DNA of 64,000 nt from Bacillus timonensis (GTDB taxonomy: Bacteria > Bacillota > Bacilli > Bacillales > Bacillaceae_L), in NCBI GenBank assembly GCA_020171895.1, contig JAIVAN010000001.1:124001-188000 (forward strand), read 5' to 3'. The notes under the pieces are model-generated. The model did no database searches, was not told the DNA's origin, and saw only the letters and a list, made by a program, of their open reading frames with translations. How positions within the stretch are numbered: the stretch's first letter is position 1; the number at the start of each line of letters is the position of its first letter. The translations under genes were made by a program, and so were the position numbers. This document shows, piece after piece, positions 33,586 to 42,036 of this stretch.

Positions 33586-33805
33586 GTGCGGATATAACTA
33601 AATTAGTATGTAAATCTAGTAGAAAGCGAAGATATTTTCGATTTTCCGGTAGGTGTGGCCCTAGAAATGTTAATATATGTATGAGTGAAGTGACGGAGCA
33701 TTCGAGTTTAAGAGTATTATTATTATGACATGGACTAATAACATTTTGATATTCTTTAAGGGGAAAATGAAAAATCAAGTAATAGTTGTGGGAGGGTTTT
33801 GAGTG

Positions 33806-34369
33806 ATGAATAAATATAAAATACTTTCTATGATCATGATATTTTTGGTCGTTCTAAACATCTATCAATTTCTACAATCAAGTTCTTTAAAAAAGAAGCT
33901 GGAAAGCAATTTGAAAATAGAACTAAATGCTTCATTTAGCGAAGCAGAACTACTTATGAAAGAATTTCCTGCGTTAATAAGTGAGAAGGAAATCACTAGA
34001 CAACAATTTGATTATATTTGGCACTTATCTAGTAAAGTTTTATTTGGAATAGACGAATCTATCACCTTTGCCAACCAATATAAAATCTCTGTAGTAGAAA
34101 ACGACCCAAAATACACGAATAGACTTGCAGGGGAAGTCCAAAGTTTCTATAGAGAATTTTTACATAGTCATTTTCAAGAAAATAATGAAAGGGTTGCTCT
34201 TTCTGAGAAAGATATACAGTACTTAAACGTATTGAATGAGCTATTTAAATCAATCGGAGCATTAACTGTACCTGAATCAGAGTTTATGAACATTGAAGAA
34301 ACGATTGAGAAAGTGGATGATATTAGTTATAACTACGTAGAGAAATTGAAAGAAATTAGGTTGTTTTAA
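33806..34369 (+). CDS. Membrane-anchored helical protein, unknown function
   Basis: 187 residues from the ATG at 33806 (GGGAGGG 9 nt upstream; GTG at 33803 is equally close). N-terminal membrane helix (about 4-22), then a long helical extracytoplasmic domain. Same size and layout as the broken gene at 29894-30418, and possibly a distant paralogue. No family recognised. Confidence 0.65.
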   Translation: MNKYKILSMIMIFLVVLNIYQFLQSSSLKKKLESNLKIELNASFSEAELLMKEFPALISEKEITRQQFDYIWHLSSKVLFGIDESITFANQYKISVVENDPKYTNRLAGEVQSFYREFLHSHFQENNERVALSEKDIQYLNVLNELFKSIGALTVPESEFMNIEETIEKVDDISYNYVEKLKEIRLF

Positions 34370-34474
34370 AGTATGATTTAATTTCATGAACCGAAGCTGT
34401 TAAGAGCAGGATAGTTTTACGGATATGTGTGGGAATATTAAGAAAAGGGTATTTTATGAGGGAGAGTGGAACAT

Positions 34475-34690
34475 TTGGATAAGAGTAATATTTTGTTTTA
34501 TACTTTCGCTGCTGGTTTTTTCTATTTATATTTTAAGATTCTAGGAGTTATTTGGAATTCATTACCGATAACCGTCTCGGGCATTAGCAATCTCGTAGTT
34601 TTTGCAATCACCTTTTTAGTTATTGTTCCTATTGCATTAATTTCAGCAAAAAAGTTAACGGAGTTCTTTATACCCAAAGGTGATGTTTAG
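34475..34690 (+). CDS. Small two-helix membrane protein
   Basis: 71 residues from the TTG at 34475 (GAGGGAG 10 nt upstream; a GTG at 34466 overlaps that site). Two hydrophobic segments. Ends KKLTEFFIPKGDV. A terminator lies at 34769. Function unknown. Confidence 0.55.
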   Translation: MDKSNILFYTFAAGFFYLYFKILGVIWNSLPITVSGISNLVVFAITFLVIVPIALISAKKLTEFFIPKGDV

Positions 34691-34768
34691 TAGAGTAGGT
34701 TATGAACTAATATATGAGATCTGTATAGATCTTGGTAAAGGTGAATTAACAATGTATATACAAGTAAT

Positions 34769-34796
34769 GGTCCAGTGTGTAAAGCTGGACCTTTTT
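34769..34796 (+). terminator. Intrinsic terminator
   Basis: Stem GGTCCAG / CTGGACC, 9-nt loop, T5. Confidence 0.8.
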
Positions 34797-34953
34797 ATAT
34801 ACAATGGAACGCATATTGTGTGTAACTAGACCTGCATATCTATTGTAAATTCGACTTTTACTCTAATTCATGCTTGTGCTTCTGTTTGAATGATTTGTTT
34901 TTTAATGATAGGAGTGTTTTAATACATGTACTGAATGGATGGAGGTTAACAGG

Positions 34954-35598
34954 ATGAGTTTGCAAACTGAATTAAAGGCATTGAATGAAGATTTCAGTAA
35001 AAAGACACCGAAGTTTGTGTTGAAATGGATGAATGCTTCTGCTGAAAAACTGGCAAAGCAAGGGCTTGAACGAAATGCGATGAAAGAAGGGGATGTTATC
35101 CCTGATTTTGGCTTGAAAAATGCTGTTGGGAAAACGATTCACATTCGGGAATTATTGAAAAAAGGTCCAGTAGTTTTGAATTTTTACAGAGGAGGCTGGT
35201 GTCCTTATTGTAATTTGGAGTTGAAGGCTTATCAAAAAGTCATTGACGACATTCGGAGTTTAGGCGCAGAGCTTGTCGCGATTTCACCTGAGCTTCCTGA
35301 TGAATCGATGAATACAATTGAGAAATATGCACTTGCATTTGAAGTGTTAAGTGATGAAGGAAATGTAGTGGCAAAGAAATTTGGTATTGTTTTTCAATTG
35401 GACAAGACGTTGCAAAGATTGTATCGCTTGTTTGGTGTGAATTTTAAAAAAAGGCATGGCAATAAGGAGTTTATGTTGCCGTTTCCTGCGACGTATGTGG
35501 TGGACCAAAGTGGAAAGGTTCGTTTTGCTTATGTGGATGCTGATTATACGAAAAGGTCAGAGCCTAAGGAAGTGTTGAAGGTCTTACAATCTATTTAA
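34954..35598 (+). CDS. AhpC/TSA-type peroxiredoxin-like protein
   Basis: 214 residues from the ATG at 34954 (ATGGAGG upstream). An N-terminal helical extension of about 50 residues precedes a thioredoxin-fold domain: GDVIPDFGLKNAVGKTIHI, then YRGGWCPYCNLELKAYQ with the redox CxxC, and PATYVVDQSGKVRFAYVDADYTKR. This is the larger AhpC-TSA subgroup that reduces peroxides. Monocistronic. Confidence 0.88.
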   Translation: MSLQTELKALNEDFSKKTPKFVLKWMNASAEKLAKQGLERNAMKEGDVIPDFGLKNAVGKTIHIRELLKKGPVVLNFYRGGWCPYCNLELKAYQKVIDDIRSLGAELVAISPELPDESMNTIEKYALAFEVLSDEGNVVAKKFGIVFQLDKTLQRLYRLFGVNFKKRHGNKEFMLPFPATYVVDQSGKVRFAYVDADYTKRSEPKEVLKVLQSI

Positions 35599-35698
35599 AA
35601 GAAAATTCCATTTGAATTGTCCCTTTTTATATGATTTTAGGTATATTCGTAAAATTGCTGAATATTATGTATACTTAAAATGAGGGAGGGGGATTTTT

Positions 35699-35956
35699 AT
35701 GAAGTGGCTTATCTATTTTTTATTTTTGATTACGTACTTTCTAGTGTCATTTTTCGGTTACGGACCAGCGCTATTCGCTGATGGTGGTAATCAAGAGAAA
35801 ATGTATACAATGATTATCGTAACATTGATTGAAATTGTCTTATCTGTTTTCTTTATTAGATGGATGCTTAAAAAGAATATGAACAAATGGTTAATAGCGC
35901 CACCTTTTCTATTTATTCTTGCGGTGTTTGTATTTTTCTTAGATTTATGGAGATAA
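35699..35956 (+). CDS. Small membrane protein, unknown function
   Basis: 85 residues with three hydrophobic segments and very little loop sequence. Strong ribosome binding site GAGGGAGGGGG before the ATG. Function unknown. Confidence 0.6.
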   Translation: MKWLIYFLFLITYFLVSFFGYGPALFADGGNQEKMYTMIIVTLIEIVLSVFFIRWMLKKNMNKWLIAPPFLFILAVFVFFLDLWR

Positions 35957-35966
35957 AAGGATTCAA

Positions 35967-35996
35967 AACAATGACTGTCATGGTCATTGTTTTTTA
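35967..35996 (+). terminator. Intrinsic terminator
   Basis: Stem AACAATGAC / GTCATTGTT, 7-nt loop, T6. Confidence 0.85.
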
Positions 35997-36012
35997 TTTG
36001 AAAAGAATACTC

Positions 36013-36054
36013 AAAAAAAAAACACTGTTGAAATTAACGATAACAGTGTTTTGA
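36013..36054 (-). terminator. Terminator of the DUF2975/XRE operon
   Basis: Perfect 10-bp stem AAACACTGTT / AACAGTGTTT with a 12-nt loop and a T8 run on the minus strand. Confidence 0.88.
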
Positions 36055-36068
36055 GTTCACCTTACTAT

Positions 36069-36284
36069 TTAATCATTTTTATCAGCTTTGTACTCTAGAA
36101 TATCACCAGGTTGACATTCTAGTGCTTTGCAAATTGCCTCTAAAGTTGAAATTCTAATGGCTTTTGCCTTTCCATTTTTTAGTATAGAAAGGTTCGCCAT
36201 TGTAATGCCTACCCTCTCCGAAAGCTCTGTTACACTCATTTTTCTTTTAGCTAGCATCACATCTATATTGATAATAATCGCCAT
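36069..36284 (-). CDS. YozG-like XRE family regulator
   Basis: 71 residues from the ATG at 36284 behind GAGGTG. Almost the whole protein is one Cro/C1 helix-turn-helix: MLAKRKMSVTELSERVGITMANLSILKNGKAKAIRISTLEAICKALECQPGDILEY. It follows the DUF2975 gene by 10 nt; this pair is common in Bacilli and resembles a membrane-protein/regulator couple. It probably controls its own operon. Confidence 0.88.
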   Translation of the reverse strand: MAIIINIDVMLAKRKMSVTELSERVGITMANLSILKNGKAKAIRISTLEAICKALECQPGDILEYKADKND

Positions 36285-36294
36285 GTTATTCACC

Positions 36295-36777
36295 TCAGAC
36301 TGTTAAATCATTTTCTGATTTTATATCGATCGCTTGTTTTAAGAGTCTTTGAAGGACAGCAGCAAAGACTGCAATCACCATTGATGCGAAAATAAAAGTC
36401 ATTCCGATTAAGATTAGACCTGGCGCATCATCTACTTCTCCAAGAATGTAGAAAAATGGGAACCCAGCCACGAACAATCCACTAATTGTAATTGCACAAT
36501 ATTTTATCTTCTGTAAAGCTTTTACCGATAGTTCTGAGAAGGCTTTGTTGCTGTCGATATAGTTTAATAGTCTAAATGCTTGAAACAGAGCAAAGAAAAA
36601 CGGTATTGCTGATAGATACAAAATGGATAATATACCATATTGAACATAGGCCAAATTTGAACTGCTTTTTGCAGCCTCTATTGCTAACATAGGTAATCCA
36701 AAAATGCATACAGCAAGAACTGGGAGTCCGATAAGGATCACCGCTATCTTTAAAAAGAGTGTTGTTCCTCGTTTCAT
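36295..36777 (-). CDS. DUF2975 membrane protein
   Basis: 160 residues from the ATG at 36777 behind GAGGTG. Four membrane segments and the DUF2975 pattern FRLLNYIDSNKAFSELSVKALQKIKYCAI between helices 2 and 3. Function unknown. Constant partner of YozG-type regulators, so it may sense something at the membrane and modulate the regulator. First gene of the operon. Confidence 0.85.
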   Translation of the reverse strand: MKRGTTLFLKIAVILIGLPVLAVCIFGLPMLAIEAAKSSSNLAYVQYGILSILYLSAIPFFFALFQAFRLLNYIDSNKAFSELSVKALQKIKYCAITISGLFVAGFPFFYILGEVDDAPGLILIGMTFIFASMVIAVFAAVLQRLLKQAIDIKSENDLTV

Positions 36778-36823
36778 AGTTAGCACCTCACTTCATTATT
36801 ATTGGTATGATTTTAACATGATA

Positions 36824-36842
36824 TTTATTGTTTTACAATAAA
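36824..36842. promoter_or_regulatory. Palindromic candidate operator of the DUF2975/XRE operon
   Basis: TTTATTGT-TTT-ACAATAAA is a perfect inverted repeat, extended outward by AACAT/ATGTT. It lies about 45 bp upstream of the DUF2975 start. A natural candidate for autoregulation by the XRE protein. Confidence 0.5.
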
Positions 36843-37091
36843 TTTATGTTGTTTTATATTATATAATTGTTATTTTAAATATGTTCTTTTTTGGGATAAA
36901 TATTTTTATCTTGAGGAGGAAATTTCGTAAGTAGCTTTGTTTATTTTAGTATTAACGTGTCGTTATTAATAGTTTCTTGCATAATCTACGTTTTGACTAG
37001 TAAATAAAAGAAGGTATTTTTAGCTTGCGTTTAAATGGATACATTATGGTGCATATCCCTTTAAAAAGTTCGCGAAAAGATTTATAATGTA

Positions 37092-37118
37092 AAAAAGTTC
37101 TCAAAATGAGAACTTTTT
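37092..37118 (+). terminator. Orphan hairpin with T-run just before a small gene
   Basis: Stem AAAAAGTTCTCA / TGAGAACTTTTT around a 3-nt loop. No gene ends upstream on this strand. It sits about 25 nt before the next start codon and may be an attenuator in the leader of that gene. Confidence 0.65.
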
Positions 37119-37142
37119 ATTATGCATTTAGGGAGAATGAGC

Positions 37143-37343
37143 ATGTATAGCCTTGCAAAAAATAAAACTGGATACACCGTTTACGGTAAAACAGATGAAG
37201 TGAAGCTATTCTTAAATGGAAATTCTGATTTGCTTTGGTCGATTGAACATTTTGATACTTTGATAGAATTAGAGATTTTTTTAAAAAATAATAATATAAA
37301 CCGTTTAAAATGGGTGATAAATTTACTAGAAATGTGTGAGTGA
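37143..37343 (+). CDS. Small soluble protein, unknown function
   Basis: 66 residues from the ATG at 37143 behind GGGAGAATGAGC. Beta-alpha composition: GYTVYGKTDEVKLFLNG, then a helical C-terminus. It lies between the orphan hairpin and the GGDEF-EAL gene. No family recognised. Confidence 0.5.
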   Translation: MYSLAKNKTGYTVYGKTDEVKLFLNGNSDLLWSIEHFDTLIELEIFLKNNNINRLKWVINLLEMCE

Positions 37344-37427
37344 GTAAAAAGTCCTAATAACGAGAGTTGATACATACCTAAATCTATTAAGGTTAAATAA
37401 AGTCTTTACTTTAAAAGGAGAAGTCAT

Positions 37428-39662
37428 ATGTTAGGAAGGATTGATTTTTTCAATCGAAGAAATAAAAGGAATGAGAATTACAACAATACAAATGAGAAAG
37501 AAGTAGAAGGTAACCAACTAATTATTTCAGAGACTGAGGATGATTCAGTCAGTTTGTTAGACAACACTTTTAAAAGTTTTTTTAAGAAATACATTGAAAA
37601 GTACGTTAGTATTTTAGGAGACCTACATGTAGGGATTTGGGTAATTGATGTTACGAATCATTATCGAGTTTTATATTGTTCCCCAGGAATACAGAAAATT
37701 TCAGGATATGCACGATCTCAAATTGAATCTGGTAAAGTGAAGTGGGCGGATATTATATTTTCTGAGGATATTCATCAGTATCAAAAAATTCAGCCACTAC
37801 TATTTAATCGCGAGTCGATTAATCATCAATATCGTATTGTTAATGCGAACAATGAAATTGTATGGATACAGGATCATACAGTTCCAACCTTCGATGATTC
37901 TGGGAATGTTATTAGACTAAGCGGAATTATTACAGATATTACTGAACAAAAATTGGCAGAGGAAAAGATACATTTTTACGCGTACTATGATTTTTTGACA
38001 GGTCTTGCAAACAGAAGATTATTTGAAAAGGAAATTAACAAAAGGCTGGCGACTTATTCATTTGAGCAACACTTTTCAGTTTTATATATCGATATCAATC
38101 GTTTTAAACATATTATTGAGACGTTTGGAAATAAAGTAGGAGATATGTTAATTGAAAAAGTGGCAGGTATCCTTCATAGATATAAAAAGCAAGATGGAAT
38201 TGTAGCCCGTATTGGTGGGGATCAATTTGCAATTCTCCTGCCAATGATTCACCATATAGAATACCCAGTAGAAGTAGCAAAAGAAATTATAGCTGCTATG
38301 GAAACACCTATAGTGGTAGAAGGCTATCAAATTAATTGTACAATAAGTATAGGCATTAGTAACTATCCAACTGATGGGTCGGAACCAGATGAATTATTAA
38401 GGAATGCTGAAGTAGCATTATACCGTGCAAAGGAACAAGGAAAAAATCACTTTCAGATTTTTTCATCCTCTATGAACGTCCATACGTATAAGCTTTTTCA
38501 ATTAGAAAAAGATTTACGCCAAGCTATTGTACGAGATGAATTTATCCTACACTATCAGCCGAAAGTGGAAACGAAGACTGAAAAAATGGTAGGAGCTGAA
38601 GCGCTTATACGCTGGAATCATCCTGACTGGGGAATGGTTTCTCCCATAGATTTTATATCGGTTGCTGAAGAAATAGGAATGATAAATGATATTGGAGATT
38701 GGGTGCTAAGAACGGTTGTTCAATCAATAGCTGAGTGGAAGAAGCAAGGTCTTCCAGTAGTACCGATTTCAATAAATGTTTCGGGGCAGCGATTTTTAAA
38801 AAATGACTTTTCAATGATTGTTAAAGGGGTGCTAGATGATACTAAGGTTCATCCTTCTTTACTAGAATTAGAAATTACTGAAACTTCATTAATGAGCAAT
38901 GAAATGATGATTACTTCGACGATTGAGTCGTTGAAACTACTTGGGATAAAAATTTCATTAGATGATTTTGGAACAGGATTTTCCTCCATCAGTTATTTAA
39001 GGCAATTTCGGTCGATTCATACAATAAAGTTTGATAGAAGTTTTATTCAGCACGTATGTGAAAATGATTATGACGCATCGATTGTGAAATCACTTATTCA
39101 TTTAGCGCACGGATTAAATATGAATGTTGTCGCTGAAGGGGTCGAAACACAAGGTCAACTAGCATTCTTAAGAGAAAATAAGTGTGATTTAATTCAAGGA
39201 TATTATTTTAGCAAGCCTTTGCCTTCTGATGAGTTTAAAAAGTTGCTGAAAAAAGATATGAAATTACCGCTTAATCAATTAAAGTCTACTTCTCATGGTG
39301 AAAATCGAAGAAAATTTTTCCGATTAGAATTGCCTAAGCCAGTTAGTAGCACAATGACAGTTGCTAAAATAAAGAATCAGTCGGTTGAAATGGGAAAGAC
39401 AAATATACTTATTGAAAATATGAGTGCTGGAGGAATCAGGTTTCTCTCGAATATCCGTTTGCCAGTGAGAGAGGATATTTTACTGAAGTTTTATGCAGAA
39501 ATTATGGGGCAAAATTTGAACGTTAAAGGGCACATAGTTTGGAAGTTGGAACAAGAAAGTGGTTTATATCAGTATGGTGTAGAACTAGATATTTCAGAAG
39601 ATGAAAAAGAAGAGTTAGTAAAAACCATTTTGAAACTAGAATTAGAGATTAATAAAGAATAA
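37428..39662 (+). CDS. PAS-GGDEF-EAL-PilZ cyclic-di-GMP protein
   Basis: 744 residues. PAS at about 60-175 (YCSPGIQKISGY...EDIHQY), GGDEF domain at about 180-345 with degenerate GGDQF at 263-267, EAL domain at about 365-610 (GAEALIRW, ETSLM, DDFGTGFSSISYLR, GVETQGQLAFLR), and a C-terminal PilZ domain (RRKFFRLELPKP... ENMSAGGIRFLS). No membrane helix. The GGDQF change suggests no cyclase activity, so it is most likely a PAS-controlled phosphodiesterase with its own c-di-GMP receptor. ATG behind AAAGGAG. Confidence 0.92.
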   Translation: MLGRIDFFNRRNKRNENYNNTNEKEVEGNQLIISETEDDSVSLLDNTFKSFFKKYIEKYVSILGDLHVGIWVIDVTNHYRVLYCSPGIQKISGYARSQIESGKVKWADIIFSEDIHQYQKIQPLLFNRESINHQYRIVNANNEIVWIQDHTVPTFDDSGNVIRLSGIITDITEQKLAEEKIHFYAYYDFLTGLANRRLFEKEINKRLATYSFEQHFSVLYIDINRFKHIIETFGNKVGDMLIEKVAGILHRYKKQDGIVARIGGDQFAILLPMIHHIEYPVEVAKEIIAAMETPIVVEGYQINCTISIGISNYPTDGSEPDELLRNAEVALYRAKEQGKNHFQIFSSSMNVHTYKLFQLEKDLRQAIVRDEFILHYQPKVETKTEKMVGAEALIRWNHPDWGMVSPIDFISVAEEIGMINDIGDWVLRTVVQSIAEWKKQGLPVVPISINVSGQRFLKNDFSMIVKGVLDDTKVHPSLLELEITETSLMSNEMMITSTIESLKLLGIKISLDDFGTGFSSISYLRQFRSIHTIKFDRSFIQHVCENDYDASIVKSLIHLAHGLNMNVVAEGVETQGQLAFLRENKCDLIQGYYFSKPLPSDEFKKLLKKDMKLPLNQLKSTSHGENRRKFFRLELPKPVSSTMTVAKIKNQSVEMGKTNILIENMSAGGIRFLSNIRLPVREDILLKFYAEIMGQNLNVKGHIVWKLEQESGLYQYGVELDISEDEKEELVKTILKLELEINKE

Positions 39663-39774
39663 TTAGCAAACGATAGGGTACACAGTTTTTTGGAAACATT
39701 CTGTAGATAGGTTTTCGATAAATAGTAGATTATAATAAGGATAGAGCTGTTTAGAAGGAAGGTGAGGGATTTAA

Positions 39775-40425
39775 TTGGATAAAATCATTAGTTCTATAAA
39801 GAAGTTTCGTCTAACAAAAGATATAAAGGATGCTATCTCTACCATAAACCCTTCTATTAAAAGTAACGATTTATCAGCTTTAATGCATCAGCTGTATCGC
39901 GAAGAATTGATTGGGGAAGTAGAGTATTTAACCATTGAAACAAAGGTTCTGTTGAATAGATTTTGTCTATTGATGGAACAAAAGTTCTCTGACCTATATT
40001 GTGGAGTTTATCTTTATGATGAACAAGAAAATAAGATTTGGAATGGTGCTGTACCTCATTTACCTGAAGGATATAATGAATATTCAAATGGTTGCTCAGT
40101 AGAAAATGATATTGTAGAAGGTGAAGAGATACCTGTCTCGATTCAAGATATATTGGCAGTTAGTGATGTAGAACGGGCTGAAGATATAACTTCTTTGAAT
40201 CATAAAAAGGATATTTTAAAACATGGACTTCATGCATTTTGTACAAGTCCTCTATCCTATAGCGGTCAATCTCTTGGGCATACAGTGATGTTTTCAAAAC
40301 AAAAGCGTCCATTTACAAATGATGAATTGATTCAGTTTTCGTTGTATAATCGTTTTATTGAGGAACAATTGTTTAAGAGAAAAGAACAACTACTGGATGT
40401 AATAAAGAAGTCAAATTTGGCGTAA
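39775..40425 (+). CDS. GAF-like sensor protein
   Basis: 216 residues from a TTG behind GAAGGAAGGTGAGG. An N-terminal helical part (about 1-60) is followed by a GAF-like domain: FCLLMEQKFSDLYCGVYLYDEQENKIWNGAVPHLP ... LKHGLHAFCTSPLSYSGQSLGHTVMFSKQKRPFTNDEL. Ligand unknown. It lies between a c-di-GMP protein and an XRE regulator 11 nt downstream, with which it is probably cotranscribed. Confidence 0.75.
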   Translation: MDKIISSIKKFRLTKDIKDAISTINPSIKSNDLSALMHQLYREELIGEVEYLTIETKVLLNRFCLLMEQKFSDLYCGVYLYDEQENKIWNGAVPHLPEGYNEYSNGCSVENDIVEGEEIPVSIQDILAVSDVERAEDITSLNHKKDILKHGLHAFCTSPLSYSGQSLGHTVMFSKQKRPFTNDELIQFSLYNRFIEEQLFKRKEQLLDVIKKSNLA

Positions 40426-40436
40426 CTAGGGGTTGT

Positions 40437-40808
40437 ATGATGATAGGATACGGTGGAAAATTAAAGAAGTTACGATTAGAAAAGAATATTACAATGGAGC
40501 AAGCAGCAAAGGTTGTTGGTGTTGCGAAGTCTAGCTATGCTGGATATGAGTCGGAGTTTCGCCAACCATCATTGGAAAAGTTGTCGCAGTTTGCAAGCTT
40601 TTATGGGGTGTCGGTTGATTACATATTAGGATTAACTGATAAGCGAGATAGAGAATCCGTTAGTCTAAATGCAAAAGATCTTTTAACCAGCCGAGATTTG
40701 CATTGGGATGGAGTTCCTTTAAGTGAAGAGGAGCTAAAACCAATTCGAGATTTACTAGAGTTAGTTGCTGAAAGACAATTGATAAGGAAAAATAAGAATA
40801 TGGGATAG
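40437..40808 (+). CDS. XRE family transcriptional regulator
   Basis: 123 residues. Helix-turn-helix at about 7-62: LKKLRLEKNITMEQAAKVVGVAKSSYAGYESEFRQPSLEKLSQFASFYGVSVDYILG, the Cro/C1 type typical of Gram-positive regulators. The C-terminal 60 residues are polar and helical. Starts 11 nt after the GAF gene and ends at a terminator, giving a likely two-gene sensor/regulator unit. Confidence 0.88.
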   Translation: MMIGYGGKLKKLRLEKNITMEQAAKVVGVAKSSYAGYESEFRQPSLEKLSQFASFYGVSVDYILGLTDKRDRESVSLNAKDLLTSRDLHWDGVPLSEEELKPIRDLLELVAERQLIRKNKNMG

Positions 40809-40813
40809 TAACG

Positions 40814-40848
40814 AATAACAGGCGAATGCAGCGCTGTTATTTTTTTTG
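40814..40848 (+). terminator. Intrinsic terminator
   Basis: Stem AATAACAG / CTGTTATT, then T7. Confidence 0.82.
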
Positions 40849-40935
40849 CCTGAACTAGAATTAAACGTCTAGGTTGCAGGATTTCGAAGAAAAGTTATCG
40901 AATTTCTTTTAATGATATATAAAGGAGGTTATAGG

Positions 40936-41904
40936 TTGATAAAAAAAGAACGTGATATACCCTTGAAGCTTAGAAAGTTAGAGGCCCTTCAAAGGAGGTT
41001 ACCAAAGACGCATATTAAAAGAGAGGAAGTTGATACGCAGTTCGCAAGAAGTAAGGCTGGATACCTCGGTGAGCAATCAATTGATTACCATTTAGATTTC
41101 CTCGATAAGGATTACCTCATTTTACATGATCTTCGATTATTTTTAGACCCTCATTATATGCAAATTGATACCCTCATTTTAACTCCATCTTTTTTTCTCA
41201 TACTTGAAGTAAAGAATTTTTCTGGAACTTTGTTGTTTGATCAGAGCTTTGAACAATTGATTCGCTTGAGTGAAGATAGGGAAGAAGCGTTTCCTAATCC
41301 TCTTTTACAAGTTTCTCGTCAGCAGTCACAGTTAGGTTTATGGTTGAAAAAGCATCGTATAGTTGAGGATATACCTGTTGAAGGTTTTGTTGTGATTGCT
41401 AGTCCATACACCATACTGAAGTCTGATGCTAGACATGGGGGAGAAGCGGTAAGGAAAGTGATTCATAGTGAAAAGCTTGTGAAGAAGGTCGGGGTTCTTG
41501 AGAAAAGGTATAGAGATGAGAGATTTTGTAAGAAGGATTTAAGGAAAATAGCTAACTTAATGGTGAAAAAACATGAGCGTGCGAATCCAGATGTTTTGGC
41601 GCAGTTTGGGATTGGGCGTGACGAGATTTTGAGCGGGGTGCGGTGTTCTCGGTGTGGTAGATTGGGGATGGAGCGAGGGTTTGGTAGATGGATTTGTCCG
41701 AAGTGCGGTGCTGATTCAAAGGATGCACATCTTGAAGCGTTGCAGGACTACTCTTTTTTGATTGCGGAGGAGATTTCTAATCGTGAAGCGAGGGCTTTTT
41801 TGCAGATTGAGTCTGAGTCAGTTGCAAGGAAGTTATTAGTTTCGATGGGATTGGAGGTTCGTGGATCGAATAGGGATCGTAGTTATAATCTTTCAAGGTT
41901 ATAG
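40936..41904 (+). CDS. NERD domain protein with zinc ribbon
   Basis: 322 residues from the TTG at 40936 behind AAAGGAGGTTATAGG; the frame also extends upstream. NERD (nuclease-related) domain at about 40-150: GYLGEQSIDYHL, MQIDTLILTPSFFLILEVKNFSGTL with the Asp and Glu-x-Lys nuclease-like residues. Near 245-262 a zinc ribbon CSRCGRLGMERGFGRWICPKCG. The family resembles restriction-like nucleases, but no activity is proven. A second NERD gene begins at 63336. Confidence 0.85.
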   Translation: MIKKERDIPLKLRKLEALQRRLPKTHIKREEVDTQFARSKAGYLGEQSIDYHLDFLDKDYLILHDLRLFLDPHYMQIDTLILTPSFFLILEVKNFSGTLLFDQSFEQLIRLSEDREEAFPNPLLQVSRQQSQLGLWLKKHRIVEDIPVEGFVVIASPYTILKSDARHGGEAVRKVIHSEKLVKKVGVLEKRYRDERFCKKDLRKIANLMVKKHERANPDVLAQFGIGRDEILSGVRCSRCGRLGMERGFGRWICPKCGADSKDAHLEALQDYSFLIAEEISNREARAFLQIESESVARKLLVSMGLEVRGSNRDRSYNLSRL

Positions 41905-41917
41905 AAGGGGAATGAGT

Positions 41918-41995
41918 AGTGGCTGATAAAGTCTGAAAAGTCGCTGATAAACTGTCGAAAGTCGCTGATAAATCAACAAAAGTGGCTGATAAATC
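41918..41995. repeat. 21-bp-phased intergenic repeat array B (GCTGATAAA core)
   Basis: Four copies of AGT(G/C)GCTGATAAA whose (G/C)GCTGAT heptamers start at 41921, 41942, 41963 and 41984: a period of exactly 21 bp. It lies in the convergent gap between the NERD gene and sacA. Spacer bases are not conserved. Confidence 0.88.
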
Positions 41996-42004
41996 CGGTC
42001 TTAC

Positions 42005-42036
42005 TAGAAAAAATAAGCGGAGGCCCCCCCGCTTAT
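42005..42036 (-). terminator. Terminator of the sucrose operon
   Basis: Stem ATAAGCGG / CCGCTTAT with the sacA stop codon inside one arm; the minus strand continues with a T-rich run. Confidence 0.85.

Noticed and set aside
33489-33728. 80-codon frame starting at the overlapping ATGA after the membrane gene at 32452
   Set aside because: It contains an intrinsic terminator in its first third and has Arg/Cys-rich, non-protein-like composition.
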